DNA of 64,000 nucleotides from Streptomyces sp. NBC_01237 (lineage in GTDB: Bacteria; Actinomycetota; Actinomycetes; Streptomycetales; Streptomycetaceae): NCBI RefSeq assembly GCF_035917275.1, contig NZ_CP108508.1:6510001-6574000 (forward strand). The letters are read 5' to 3'. Each line of letters opens with the position of its first letter. Positions within the stretch are counted from its first letter, which is position 1. Positions 53,633-60,677 of this stretch are shown here, in pieces. The notes beneath the pieces were generated by a model. It saw only the letters and a program-made list of their open reading frames with translations. It made no database searches and was not told where the DNA came from. The translations under genes were made by a program, and so were the position numbers.

Positions 53633-54279
53633 GTGCCCGTCACCTGACCGCGTCCCGTCGGCGCCTGCGCAAGGAACAGCTCGCACGCGTCCACGGGGCC
53701 CGGTGCACCTACTGCCGTCGCCGGTTCGCGGCGCTGCGGGAAGCGACCCTGGACCACATCGTGCCGGTGTCCCTCTACCGGACGTGGTCGGTCGGCAACC
53801 TCGCTCTTGCGTGCGCCAACTGCAACCACGCGAAGGCCGACCGGCTGCCGCTGTCCATGGCCCTTCTGCTGGTCTGGTGGACGGCTCCGGACCGGTCGGC
53901 CGTCCACCCGGTGCAAGAGGTGGACGTTCACGGTTTCCACCCGGTGTTCACCACCCCTCGGGACGCGTTCATCGAGAGCGCCGACGGCACCGCCGGTTCC
54001 CTTGCGGGAATTGGGAATCCGCCGGTCGGGGCGGGTGGAAACGGGGTGGACAGCCAACCGGTTTCCACCCCGTCCCCCTCGATCGACTGGCGCCTGCTGG
54101 CCCGACTCGCGCACGCCCGCCAGTCGGCCACCGCGCCCCGTGGACGCCCTGAGTGTCCGGGGGGACGCCGCGATCACCATTTGGGATTCCACCTGCGTGT
54201 TCACCCCCGCCACCGGCCCGACCGGTCGACCCGCACGCGGCTGTGCGCGCACCACCCGACCGGCGAGGGGGCGGCATGA
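53629..54279 (+). CDS. HNH endonuclease
   Basis: A 216-residue protein. The HNH core spans residues 26-67: zinc Cys26/Cys29 (CTYC), the LDHIVPVS strand with the catalytic His43, Asn57 in GNLALAC, and the second zinc pair Cys62/Cys65 (CANCNHAK). The C-terminal half is low complexity and holds a repeated FHPVFT/GFHP-type DNA word (GTTTCCACCC). GTG 53629 overlaps the previous stop and the final TGA overlaps the next ATG. HNH enzymes in elements may nick DNA for replication, recombination or helper interference; the target is unknown. Confidence 0.85.
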   Translation: MSARHLTASRRRLRKEQLARVHGARCTYCRRRFAALREATLDHIVPVSLYRTWSVGNLALACANCNHAKADRLPLSMALLLVWWTAPDRSAVHPVQEVDVHGFHPVFTTPRDAFIESADGTAGSLAGIGNPPVGAGGNGVDSQPVSTPSPSIDWRLLARLAHARQSATAPRGRPECPGGRRDHHLGFHLRVHPRHRPDRSTRTRLCAHHPTGEGAA

Positions 54280-54452
54280 CACCCCCGATCCGCACGGCCG
54301 TCCGCACACCCCGCACGGTCACCCGCACGGCTACCCGCACGCCTGACCGGTCGAGGTGTTACCTGCGCGTACACCGGGGCCGCACGGCCACCCGCACAGT
54401 CACCCGCACGGCCACCACCCGCCTGCGCGGAACCGCAAGGACGGCAGCATGA
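54276..54452 (+). CDS. Arg/Thr-repeat basic protein (58 residues), translationally coupled
   Basis: ATG 54276 overlaps the HNH stop (ATGA), and its own TGA (54450-54452) overlaps the helicase ATG 54449 (ATGA again). The peptide is built of RT-rich repeats (TVTRTATRT, TATRTVTRTAT) with about 15 Arg and 17 Thr, almost no acidic residues, and no known fold. The double overlap strongly suggests translation. A nucleic-acid-binding role for such a basic peptide is inference. The DNA is correspondingly a CCGCACGG-type repeat. Confidence 0.6.
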   Translation: MTPPIRTAVRTPRTVTRTATRTPDRSRCYLRVHRGRTATRTVTRTATTRLRGTARTAA

Positions 54453-56158
54453 ACATCCCGACCAAGCGACTGAACGCCGTGAACGGTTCCGTGAACACCA
54501 GCCCCCCGGCGCTGAACACCGAGGGCGGCACCGTGAACGATCGACCCGACCACGTGAACACGATCCCGGCCGCCGTGAACAAGCGGCAGTCGACCGGCGG
54601 CCCGACCGATCGACCCGGCGGTGGTGACGGGGACGGAGGCAAGAAGCAGTCGGCCGCCGTCCGGCTGGTCGCTCTGGCGCGGGAGCGGTACACGTTCGTC
54701 ACGTCGACCGACGGCCGCCCGTACGCGGTCGCGATCGACGGCCCGAACCTCGCTCTCCCTCTGCGTGGCCGGACCGGGCTTCGCCAGCGTCTCGCCCGCC
54801 TGTACGCCGACACCTTCGAAGGGGACGTTGCCTCGCAGTCGGCCCTGGCGGACGCGATGACGGTGCTGGAGGGGATCGCGGATTCCGAGGACCCGGTACC
54901 GGTCCATCTGCGGGTCGGGAACGACGACTCGGGCCGGATCGTGGTCGACCTGGGGACCGCGGACGGCCGTGCCGTGACCGTGTCCGGGGCCGACGGATGG
55001 CACGTGGTGGAGCGCTCCCCGGTGCTGTTCCGCCGCTCCGGGGCCATGGCCCCGATGCCGACCCCGGTCCTGGACGGTGACGGCCTGGCCAAGCTCCACG
55101 GGCTGCTGAACATGGACGAGACCACGTTCCGGCAGCTGGTGGCGTGGCTGGTCGCCGCGTGGATCCCGACCATTCCGCACCCGGTCCTGACGTTCAAGGG
55201 CGAGCAGGGCACGGGGAAGTCGAAGACGGCGCAGATGGTCGTGAACCTCATCGACCCGTCGCCCGCCTCGAAACGGTCGCAGCCGCGGGACATCAAGGCT
55301 TGGTCCGCGCAGGCGTTCAACTCGTGGGCGCTGTGCCTGGACAACGTCAGCACGATCCCGCCGTGGCTCTCCGACACTCTGTGCAAGGCCGTCACCGGCG
55401 ACGGGATCGTGGACCGGGCCCTGTACACCGACGACGACGTGGTCGTGCTGTCCTTCCGCCGGGTGCTGGCCATGACGACGATCGACGCGGGGGCGCTGGC
55501 CGGAGACCTCGCGGAACGGCTCCTGATGCTCGATCTCCAGCTGATCGAGGAAGACCGGCGCCGGACGGAAGAGGAGCTGGACGGCCGGTTCGAAGAGGTC
55601 CGGCCGGCCGTTCTGGGAGCTCTCTTCGATCTCCTGGCGTGCGTGCTGGCCACCCTGCCCACGGTGCGGCTCGACTCCATGCCCCGCATGGCCGACTTCG
55701 CCCGCGTGCTGGCCGCCGTCGACCAGGTCCAGGAGTGGCAGACCCTGGACACCTACCTCACCGCTTCCGCGAACGTCGCGGGCGACGCGCTGGAAGGCGA
55801 CTTGTTCGGCTCGGCGGTCGCGGCCCTGGTCGAAGAGGCCGGGACATGGACCGGGACCGCGGCGCAGCTTCTCGAACAGCTCCAGCCGCCCGGCGGGGTC
55901 CGGCCGCCGAACTGGCCCAAGGACGCCACCCGCGCGGGAGGCAAGGTCAAGCGCCTCGCTCCGCTCCTGCGGTCCGTCGGGATCACGGTGGACGACACGC
56001 AGCGTAGCCGTGACAGGCACCGTCACAAGCTCCTGATCCTCACCCGGACCGATCCGCCCGACGAGTCAGCGTCCGCAGCGTCCGCACCGCAGGAACAGAC
56101 CCTGTGGCCCGACGTGGCCCCCATCGGACAGGGACACATCCCGCCTGACCTGCACTGA
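54449..56158 (+). CDS. SF3/D5-like helicase (replication ATPase)
   Basis: A 569-residue protein. Walker A is FKGEQGTGKSKTA (Lys257) and Walker B likely LCLDN (Asp298), followed by a sensor-like RRVLAMTT stretch, matching virus/plasmid SF3- or D5-type DNA helicases, often fused to primases. No primase catalytic motif is visible. The N-terminal 45 residues are a disordered repeat of V-N (LNAVNGSVNT...). The C-terminus has a winged-helix-like segment (KRLAPLLRSVGI). It is the best candidate replication protein of the element. Confidence 0.8.
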   Translation: MNIPTKRLNAVNGSVNTSPPALNTEGGTVNDRPDHVNTIPAAVNKRQSTGGPTDRPGGGDGDGGKKQSAAVRLVALARERYTFVTSTDGRPYAVAIDGPNLALPLRGRTGLRQRLARLYADTFEGDVASQSALADAMTVLEGIADSEDPVPVHLRVGNDDSGRIVVDLGTADGRAVTVSGADGWHVVERSPVLFRRSGAMAPMPTPVLDGDGLAKLHGLLNMDETTFRQLVAWLVAAWIPTIPHPVLTFKGEQGTGKSKTAQMVVNLIDPSPASKRSQPRDIKAWSAQAFNSWALCLDNVSTIPPWLSDTLCKAVTGDGIVDRALYTDDDVVVLSFRRVLAMTTIDAGALAGDLAERLLMLDLQLIEEDRRRTEEELDGRFEEVRPAVLGALFDLLACVLATLPTVRLDSMPRMADFARVLAAVDQVQEWQTLDTYLTASANVAGDALEGDLFGSAVAALVEEAGTWTGTAAQLLEQLQPPGGVRPPNWPKDATRAGGKVKRLAPLLRSVGITVDDTQRSRDRHRHKLLILTRTDPPDESASAASAPQEQTLWPDVAPIGQGHIPPDLH

Positions 56159-56329
56159 CGTAGCCGGAACACCACCGGGCCGGGCCGCGAAACAGCGGCC
56201 CGGACACGTCACCCGCTGCGGACGCTGAAGCCGTCCAGCGTCCGCAGCGTCCGCACCAGCGTCCGCACCTCTCACCCCAACTGACCTGCGAAGACAGGTG
56301 GGTGCGGACGCTGGGACGCTGCGGACGCT
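56068..56329. repeat. AGCGTCCG/CGGACGCT word array, copy 2
   Basis: Eight copies of the same octamer as at 50823-51007. The first two lie inside the helicase gene (coding SASAASAP); the others fill the 250-base gap before the excisionase gene. The two arrays bracket the central operons of the element. Confidence 0.88.
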
Positions 56330-56408
56330 GCGATACATCAACTCTCTAGTACGGCGACCGGCACCACTCCCACGCACCGCACCACGGACACGAGGAGTAA
56401 CCACCACC

Positions 56409-56630
56409 ATGGCCACCGACCCCCGCGCGACCCTCCGCGCCGGACTCCCGGACCGCTACCTCACCCCCGAAGACCTCGCCGCGCTGCTCACCGTCCCGGT
56501 CGAGACCGTCTACCACTGGCGCAAGCGCCGCACCGGACCGCCCGGCTTCCGCGTCGGCCGCCACATCCGCTACGACCCCGCCGCCGTCCGCGACTGGATC
56601 ACCCAGCAGACCACCCGCGACGCCGCCTGA
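56409..56630 (+). CDS. Excisionase-like helix-turn-helix protein
   Basis: A 73-residue MerR/Xis-type protein. YLTPEDLAALLTVPVETVYHWRKRRTGPPGFRVGRHIRY is the typical HTH_17 pattern with the WRKRR wing, then DPAAVRDWI. ATG 56409 after an ACGAGGAG-containing leader. It lies upstream of the integrase gene, as Xis commonly does in AICEs, and presumably directs excision. Confidence 0.88.
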   Translation: MATDPRATLRAGLPDRYLTPEDLAALLTVPVETVYHWRKRRTGPPGFRVGRHIRYDPAAVRDWITQQTTRDAA

Positions 56631-56635
56631 CACCC

Positions 56636-56756
56636 GTCACATGTGACAGCCGCGTCACACCCAAACCCCTAGGCGGGAGCGGGTGTGACGCGCCCTCACG
56701 GCGGCCCGTCACACCCCCGCGTGACGGCGTCACACCCCCGCCGTCACAGCGTCACA
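56636..56756. repeat. GTCACA/TGTGAC word array
   Basis: Eight copies in 121 bases. It includes CACCCAAACCCCTAGGCGGGAGCG, a close relative of the motif at 48994 in the left array (written here only in part: CACCCAAACCCCTAGGC). Confidence 0.85.
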
Positions 56757-56758
56757 CC

Positions 56759-56930
56759 CACCCGGTCGGCAGCTGAAATGCCCCGGTTTGCCACCCGGTC
56801 GACGGACACCGCTACCCGGTCGGCCGACCACCCAACGGGGGGCAGCGACCACCCGGCAAACCGGGGTCAAACGGGCGCCGACCGGGTTGCGACCACCCGG
56901 ACGACCACCCAATTTGCCCCGGACTGCACC
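56759..56930. repeat. ACCCGG and GACCACCC word array
   Basis: Six ACCCGG/CCGGGT and four GACCACCC words in about 170 bases, directly after the GTCACA array. CCCCGGTTTGCC and its approximate complement (GGCAAACCGGGG) form an inverted pair, 56782 and 56855. Confidence 0.8.
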
Positions 56931-57050
56931 CCGGACAACCGGGCGGACAGGGGGCGGACACGACCCGGGCACCGTCCACCCCCCTGTCCACCCTGCTGTC
57001 CGCCCTCACCGACCCAAGGCACAGCACCCAACCGAGAGGAGTCAGCCACC

Positions 57051-58379
57051 ATGGCTGGCCACATCCAAGACCGCTGGTTCAAGACCGAGACCACTTCAGA
57101 CGGCAAGACCAGCCGCACAAAGACCGACCGTCACGGAACCGGCCTCCGTTACCGGGCCCGCTACATCGGGCCCAACGGCACCGAGAAGTCCAAGAGCTTT
57201 CCTGACAAGCAGAAGCGACTGGCCGAGCAGTGGCTGAACGAGACGGCGGCCGACATGGCGCGCGGACACTACGTCGACCCAGATGCAGGGAAGGTGACGT
57301 TCGGGCAGTACGCCATCAAGTGGATGACCACCCAGATGACAGACCCCGCAACCAGGGAGTCCGTAGAGATGCGACTTCGGCTCCACGCGATCCCTCATCT
57401 GGGACAGCGCTCCTTGGCCTCTTTCAACCCGACTCACCTGCGGCAGTGGATTCGGACCCTGGAGGATGCCGGGCTCTCACCCGCCTACCGGCGCGGAATC
57501 TTCGCGCACGTCTCGACTGTGTTTACGGCAGCGGTCGAGGACCGGCTTATCCACTCGAATCCGTGCAGCGCCCGTTCGGTCAAGGCACCCCGCCTTGATC
57601 CGCGCAAGGTCAAGCCGTGGCCGGCCGATCGCGTGATGGCTGTGCGAGCAGCGCTTCCCGAGCGATATCGCGTCCTGGTCGAGCCTGCCGCCGGGTGTGG
57701 CCTGCGGCAGGGGGAAGTCTTCGGGTTGGCCGTTGAGGACGTGGACTTTCTTGGTGGAGTCGTGCATGTGGTGCGGCAGGTGAAGCTTCTGCGTAACCGG
57801 CCGGTGTTCGCCCCTCCCAAGGGAGGCAAGGAGAGGGATGTTCCGTTGCCTGATTCGGTTGCGGACGCCTTGAGGGCGCACCTGGTGAAGCATCCGGCGA
57901 AGGAGATCACCTTGCCGTGGAAGTCGGCGGACGGGAGGCCCGTCACCGCGACCCTGATCCTTTACAGCCCTGAGGGCCTCTCCCTGAACCGCAATCGCTT
58001 CAATCACCGGGTGTGGAAGCCCGCTCTCGAAGCCGCGGGCGTCCCCACGGTTCGCGACAACGGTACGCACGCGCTGCGGCACTTCTACGCGTCGGTGCTC
58101 CTGGACGCCGGGGAGAGCATCAAGGCTCTCAGCGAGTATCTGGGGCACCACGACCCAGGTTTCACGCTACGGACGTATACCCATCTCATGCCTGCGAGCG
58201 AGACTCGTACCCGCGCGGCGGTGGACGGCGTCTTCAACGGAACCGGGCACACCCACGGCCCTGAGACGGCCCATGGGCACGAAGGTGTCTCTGACCTGCG
58301 GACTTCTCAGAAGCCGAAGTCCTGCGTCCACCAGGGGCCGCCGGAACCGGCGTGCATGCCGACGCCGAGGGTCTTGTAA
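57051..58379 (+). CDS. int: Tyrosine-recombinase integrase
   Basis: A 442-residue phage/AICE-type integrase. An N-terminal arm-binding region (residues 1-70) and a SAM-like core-binding domain (TFGQYAIKWM...) precede the catalytic domain, with Arg219 (CGLRQGE), His340/Arg343 (HALRHFYAS), His366 (LGHHDPG) and nucleophile Tyr376 (RTYTHL). ATG 57051 follows GAGAGGA. The gene reads through attR: its last 19 residues are encoded by chromosomal DNA antisense to the CAP gene. In the excised circle the frame would end one codon after the core. Confidence 0.95.
   Translation: MAGHIQDRWFKTETTSDGKTSRTKTDRHGTGLRYRARYIGPNGTEKSKSFPDKQKRLAEQWLNETAADMARGHYVDPDAGKVTFGQYAIKWMTTQMTDPATRESVEMRLRLHAIPHLGQRSLASFNPTHLRQWIRTLEDAGLSPAYRRGIFAHVSTVFTAAVEDRLIHSNPCSARSVKAPRLDPRKVKPWPADRVMAVRAALPERYRVLVEPAAGCGLRQGEVFGLAVEDVDFLGGVVHVVRQVKLLRNRPVFAPPKGGKERDVPLPDSVADALRAHLVKHPAKEITLPWKSADGRPVTATLILYSPEGLSLNRNRFNHRVWKPALEAAGVPTVRDNGTHALRHFYASVLLDAGESIKALSEYLGHHDPGFTLRTYTHLMPASETRTRAAVDGVFNGTGHTHGPETAHGHEGVSDLRTSQKPKSCVHQGPPEPACMPTPRVL
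58306..58319. repeat. attR core
   Basis: CTCAGAAGCCGAAG, matching attL. It contains the last two codons and TGA stop of the CAP gene (minus strand) and codons 419-423 of the integrase (plus strand). Confidence 0.85.
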
Positions 58380-59248
58380 TCGCAGTTGAGAATGTTTGCC
58401 CGGTGCCCGTCGCTGTTCATCCAAGCCGCCATCACGGCCTTGGCGTCGGCCTGTCCGCGGGCGATGTTCTCGCCGCCGAGCCCCTGTATGCCGGCCTTCG
58501 CGGCACGGTCCCAGGGGGTCGCGCCGTCGGGGTCGGTGTGGTCGAAGAAGCCGCGCGCAGCCATGTCCTCGCTGAAGTTCTGGGCGAGCGCGGTCAACGG
58601 GGCGCTGGTGGTGACCGGGGAGCAGCCGACCTTGGACCGTTCCTGGTTCACCAGGGCGAGGACGGCGGCCTGCGCGGAGGTGGCGGAGGGCGAGGGGGCG
58701 GCCGGTGCCTTCCGGGACGGTGCGGCGGACGAGGTCTTCGGCGCGGCCGGGGCCTTCGTCGCCGGGCTCGTGGTCTTCCTCGGCGTCGCGGGGGGAGTCT
58801 TCGACGGCGTCTTCGAGGGCGCCTTCGACTCGGTCGGCCTCTTCGACGGCACGGCGGCCGGCTTGCTGGGGGTGGCGGAAGCGGAAGCGGACTTCGACGG
58901 AGCCTTCGGCCGTGCGCTGCCCCGGCTTGCGGGGTTGGAGGCCGAAGCGGAGGCGCGGTCGGTCGGCTCGGCCGAGTCGCCGCCCTGCGTCAGGAGGTCC
59001 GGTGCGCCACCGGAGCGCAGCTGGTCCGCGGTGGACGTACCGCCCACGGTGTGGGTGTCACCACCGGGCAGCAGACCCGAGGCCAGGGCGACCGCTCCCA
59101 GGGCCACCGCCGCGGAGACGCCGAGGAGCCCGGTGCGCACGGGCAGGGAAGCCCGCTTCTTCCGTCGCGCATCCCGGTGCCCGAACGCGGCTCCGGCCGC
59201 GTTCTCCTCGGCGGCGGGGTCTGCGGCGGATCGTCGGTGGCGTCCCAT
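58307..59248 (-). CDS. CAP/SCP-domain secreted protein
   Basis: A 313-residue protein. A basic N-terminus and one hydrophobic segment (VRTGLLGVSAAVALGAVALA, an anchor or signal) lead to a 110-residue Ser/Pro/Lys/Ala linker and a C-terminal CAP domain (residues about 190-313). The domain shows VLALVNQERSKVGCSP, the HTDPDGATPWDR region, GENIARGQADAKAVMAAWMNSDGHRANIL and the end GGPWWTQDFGF. Cys pair in GCSP/NCDY. CAP proteins of this kind are secreted and of uncertain function. The stop codon lies in the attachment core. Confidence 0.92.
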   Translation of the reverse strand: MGRHRRSAADPAAEENAAGAAFGHRDARRKKRASLPVRTGLLGVSAAVALGAVALASGLLPGGDTHTVGGTSTADQLRSGGAPDLLTQGGDSAEPTDRASASASNPASRGSARPKAPSKSASASATPSKPAAVPSKRPTESKAPSKTPSKTPPATPRKTTSPATKAPAAPKTSSAAPSRKAPAAPSPSATSAQAAVLALVNQERSKVGCSPVTTSAPLTALAQNFSEDMAARGFFDHTDPDGATPWDRAAKAGIQGLGGENIARGQADAKAVMAAWMNSDGHRANILNCDYKTLGVGMHAGSGGPWWTQDFGF

Positions 59249-59401
59249 GCGCAGTGCCTTCCTGGTGCTCCGGACGCCCCTGCGACGTCACAATTCTCAG
59301 CCGTACTCACCCGTTCGAGTGAGACTATTGCGACCGGACTGTACGCCATGGGTCAAAGGGGCGAAGTGCTCCGAGGGCCATTGGCCCGTTAGCGTTCACG
59401 T

Positions 59402-59683
59402 ATGAGCGAAGACGCACGACTCGTCGTTTGGGTACGCGGCCGAGTACAGCAAGTAGGCTTCCGCTGGTTCACCAGGGCAAACGCTTTGGAGATCGGTGGG
59501 CTGATCGGCTTTGCCCTCAATCTCGACGACGGCAGGGTGCAGGTCGTCGCCGAGGGTCCACGTGAGAATTGCCACCGTTTGCTGGACTGGCTGCGTTCCG
59601 ACGACACACCCGGGCGCGTGGACGGAGTCACTGAGATCTGGGACACGCCGCGCGGGGGTTACGAGGGATTCGCGATCCGTTGA
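59402..59683 (+). CDS. acyP: Acylphosphatase
   Basis: A 93-residue enzyme hydrolysing acyl phosphates. The signature [12 protein letters not shown] gives the catalytic Arg, and the Asn in [15 protein letters not shown] the second active residue. ATG 59402. It commonly precedes smc in Streptomyces. Confidence 0.94.
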   Translation: MSEDARLVVWVRGRVQQVGFRWFTRANALEIGGLIGFALNLDDGRVQVVAEGPRENCHRLLDWLRSDDTPGRVDGVTEIWDTPRGGYEGFAIR

Positions 59684-60123
59684 TCACGGCATCGGCGAGG
59701 GGCTGTGGATTCGCACCGTATACGGAGCGCGCCGGGCGGTTACCGAAGAGTTCAGGGTGACCCCGCACCCGAAATGACCTGCGAAGGGACCTGGCGGCGG
59801 CCTGTGGTTGCCAAGAACGGGCCGGCGTGCCAGGCTGCGGCATTAACGAAGATCTCCACGCCCCTCAGGGCCCCGCAGGAGAGTCGCGCCGCATGATCGA
59901 AAAGCCGCGCACCCCCGGGACGCCCGCCTCTACGGGGTGTGATCGTGTTGACCGTCAAACTTTTTGGTGAGACGCTGAAAACCCCGCGCACCTTAGCTGT
60001 TTGGCAGAGCTGTTTGGCAGCAGAACCGCAGTGTTGACAGGGCACTGCCGAGCACCGCGGGTGCGATTCCCTCACGACCCACACCGCTCTCGGTCGGTCA
60101 CTCAGTGTGGAGGACCATCCATC
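59684..60123. other. Intergenic region upstream of the 70-residue gene
   Basis: These 440 bases hold a tandem 13-bp repeat (AGCTGTTTGGCAG at 59995-60007 and 60008-60020) and a TTGACA at 60034-60039 about 85 bases before the next ATG. The repeat and promoter element probably serve the downstream gene. A T-loop-like GGTGCGATTCCC near 60060 is not part of a foldable tRNA. Confidence 0.5.
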
Positions 60124-60336
60124 ATGGCAAAGGCGCTTCTCGGTTACGTCGGCGGTTCCGACCCGCGACTCCTCGCCGAGATGCGACGGCTCCAGCAGCG
60201 CGTCCAGGACCTGGAATCCGAGCTTGTACGGATCCAGGACGAGAACGACGCGCTGAACGCCGCCGCCCAGCACCAAGAGTCGCTGCTCGACAGCATCGAC
60301 ATCGACGTACCCCAGGCGGAGCCTGCGCTGACCTGA
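60124..60336 (+). CDS. Small coiled-coil protein (70 residues)
   Basis: Starts MAKALLGYVGG, then a leucine-zipper-like helix (EMRRLQQRVQDLESELVRIQDENDAL) and an acidic end. It is a conserved hypothetical between acyP and smc in my recollection. GGAGGA lies nine bases before the ATG. It could dimerise; its partner is unknown. Confidence 0.8.
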   Translation: MAKALLGYVGGSDPRLLAEMRRLQQRVQDLESELVRIQDENDALNAAAQHQESLLDSIDIDVPQAEPALT

Positions 60337-60677
60337 CCGGTGGCCCCGTGGGGCCGGTCGGGCCGGGCATGCTCAGCCGCCTGAGAATTACTGGATCGTC
60401 TTCGTCACGGATCGCGCACCGGAACACCGAGGGTGTCCCGGAACACCGGGCATGTGCTCATCGTCCGGTGTGTCAGCGATCCGTCACGCAGGACGCCGCG
60501 CAAGATTTACAGGGACGCTTCGGCGTCCCTTTCTTTCGTTCTCGACCCCCCGGTCGCACATTCCCGCCCCCGGCGCCGATCCGGGCCCCCGCCCGGACGT
60601 ACAGCCCTTCCCTTACCGTCTGATGTGCCCTGCACCTTCAGCAGCGAAACCGAGAGTGAAAGGTAGAGTCCGGCGGC
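60337..60677. other. Leader region upstream of smc
   Basis: These 341 bases hold a hairpin near 60337-60361 that may end the 70-residue gene, the structured segment 60403-60538, and about 140 bases immediately before smc that must contain its promoter and ribosome site. No open frame here looks coding. Confidence 0.55.
60403..60538 (+). ncRNA. Candidate structured RNA ending in an intrinsic terminator
   Basis: An outer stem (60403-60415 with 60476-60488, 12 of 13 pairs) encloses two hairpins: 60419-60428/60432-60441 (9 of 10 pairs, GAG loop) and 60443-60449/60465-60471 (7 pairs). This forms a three-way junction. It is followed by AGGGACGC-TTCG-GCGTCCCT (60511-60530) and a T-rich tail, a textbook terminator. 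It may be a small RNA, or an attenuator in front of smc. I match it to no known family. Confidence 0.5.

Larger units (their letters stand above)
56631..57050. other. Leader region of the integrase gene
   Basis: This 420-base gap contains the GTCACA array and then the ACCCGG/GACCACCC array. The integrase frame happens to be open upstream to 56685, but the start at 57051 has the ribosome site and the conserved N-terminus. No other gene is seen. Confidence 0.6.
48798..58319 (+). mobile_element. Integrated element of 9.5 kb (AICE-like or satellite-like)
   Basis: The element is bounded by 14-bp direct repeats and inserted at the 3' end of a CAP-domain protein gene rather than a tRNA. Contents left to right: long non-coding stretches with word arrays and hairpins, a 55-residue membrane protein, a YozE-like protein, a P-loop kinase and a GntR regulator on the minus strand, then a coupled plus-strand operon (131-residue hypothetical, HNH nuclease, 58-residue basic protein, SF3-like helicase), an excisionase-like HTH and a tyrosine integrase at the right end. 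GntR plus integrase plus excisionase recalls pSAM2-type AICEs, but no FtsK-like Tra or Spd set is present. No phage structural genes are seen. Confidence 0.85.

Noticed and set aside
56685..57050. N-terminal extension of the integrase to 56685
   Set aside because: The extension is Thr/Arg/Pro-rich and encoded by the GTCACA and ACCCGG arrays; the ribosome site and conserved N-terminus are at 57051.
60020..60095. Possible tRNA in front of the 70-residue gene (a GGTGCGATTCCC T-loop-like string)
   Set aside because: No acceptor or anticodon stem can be folded around it.
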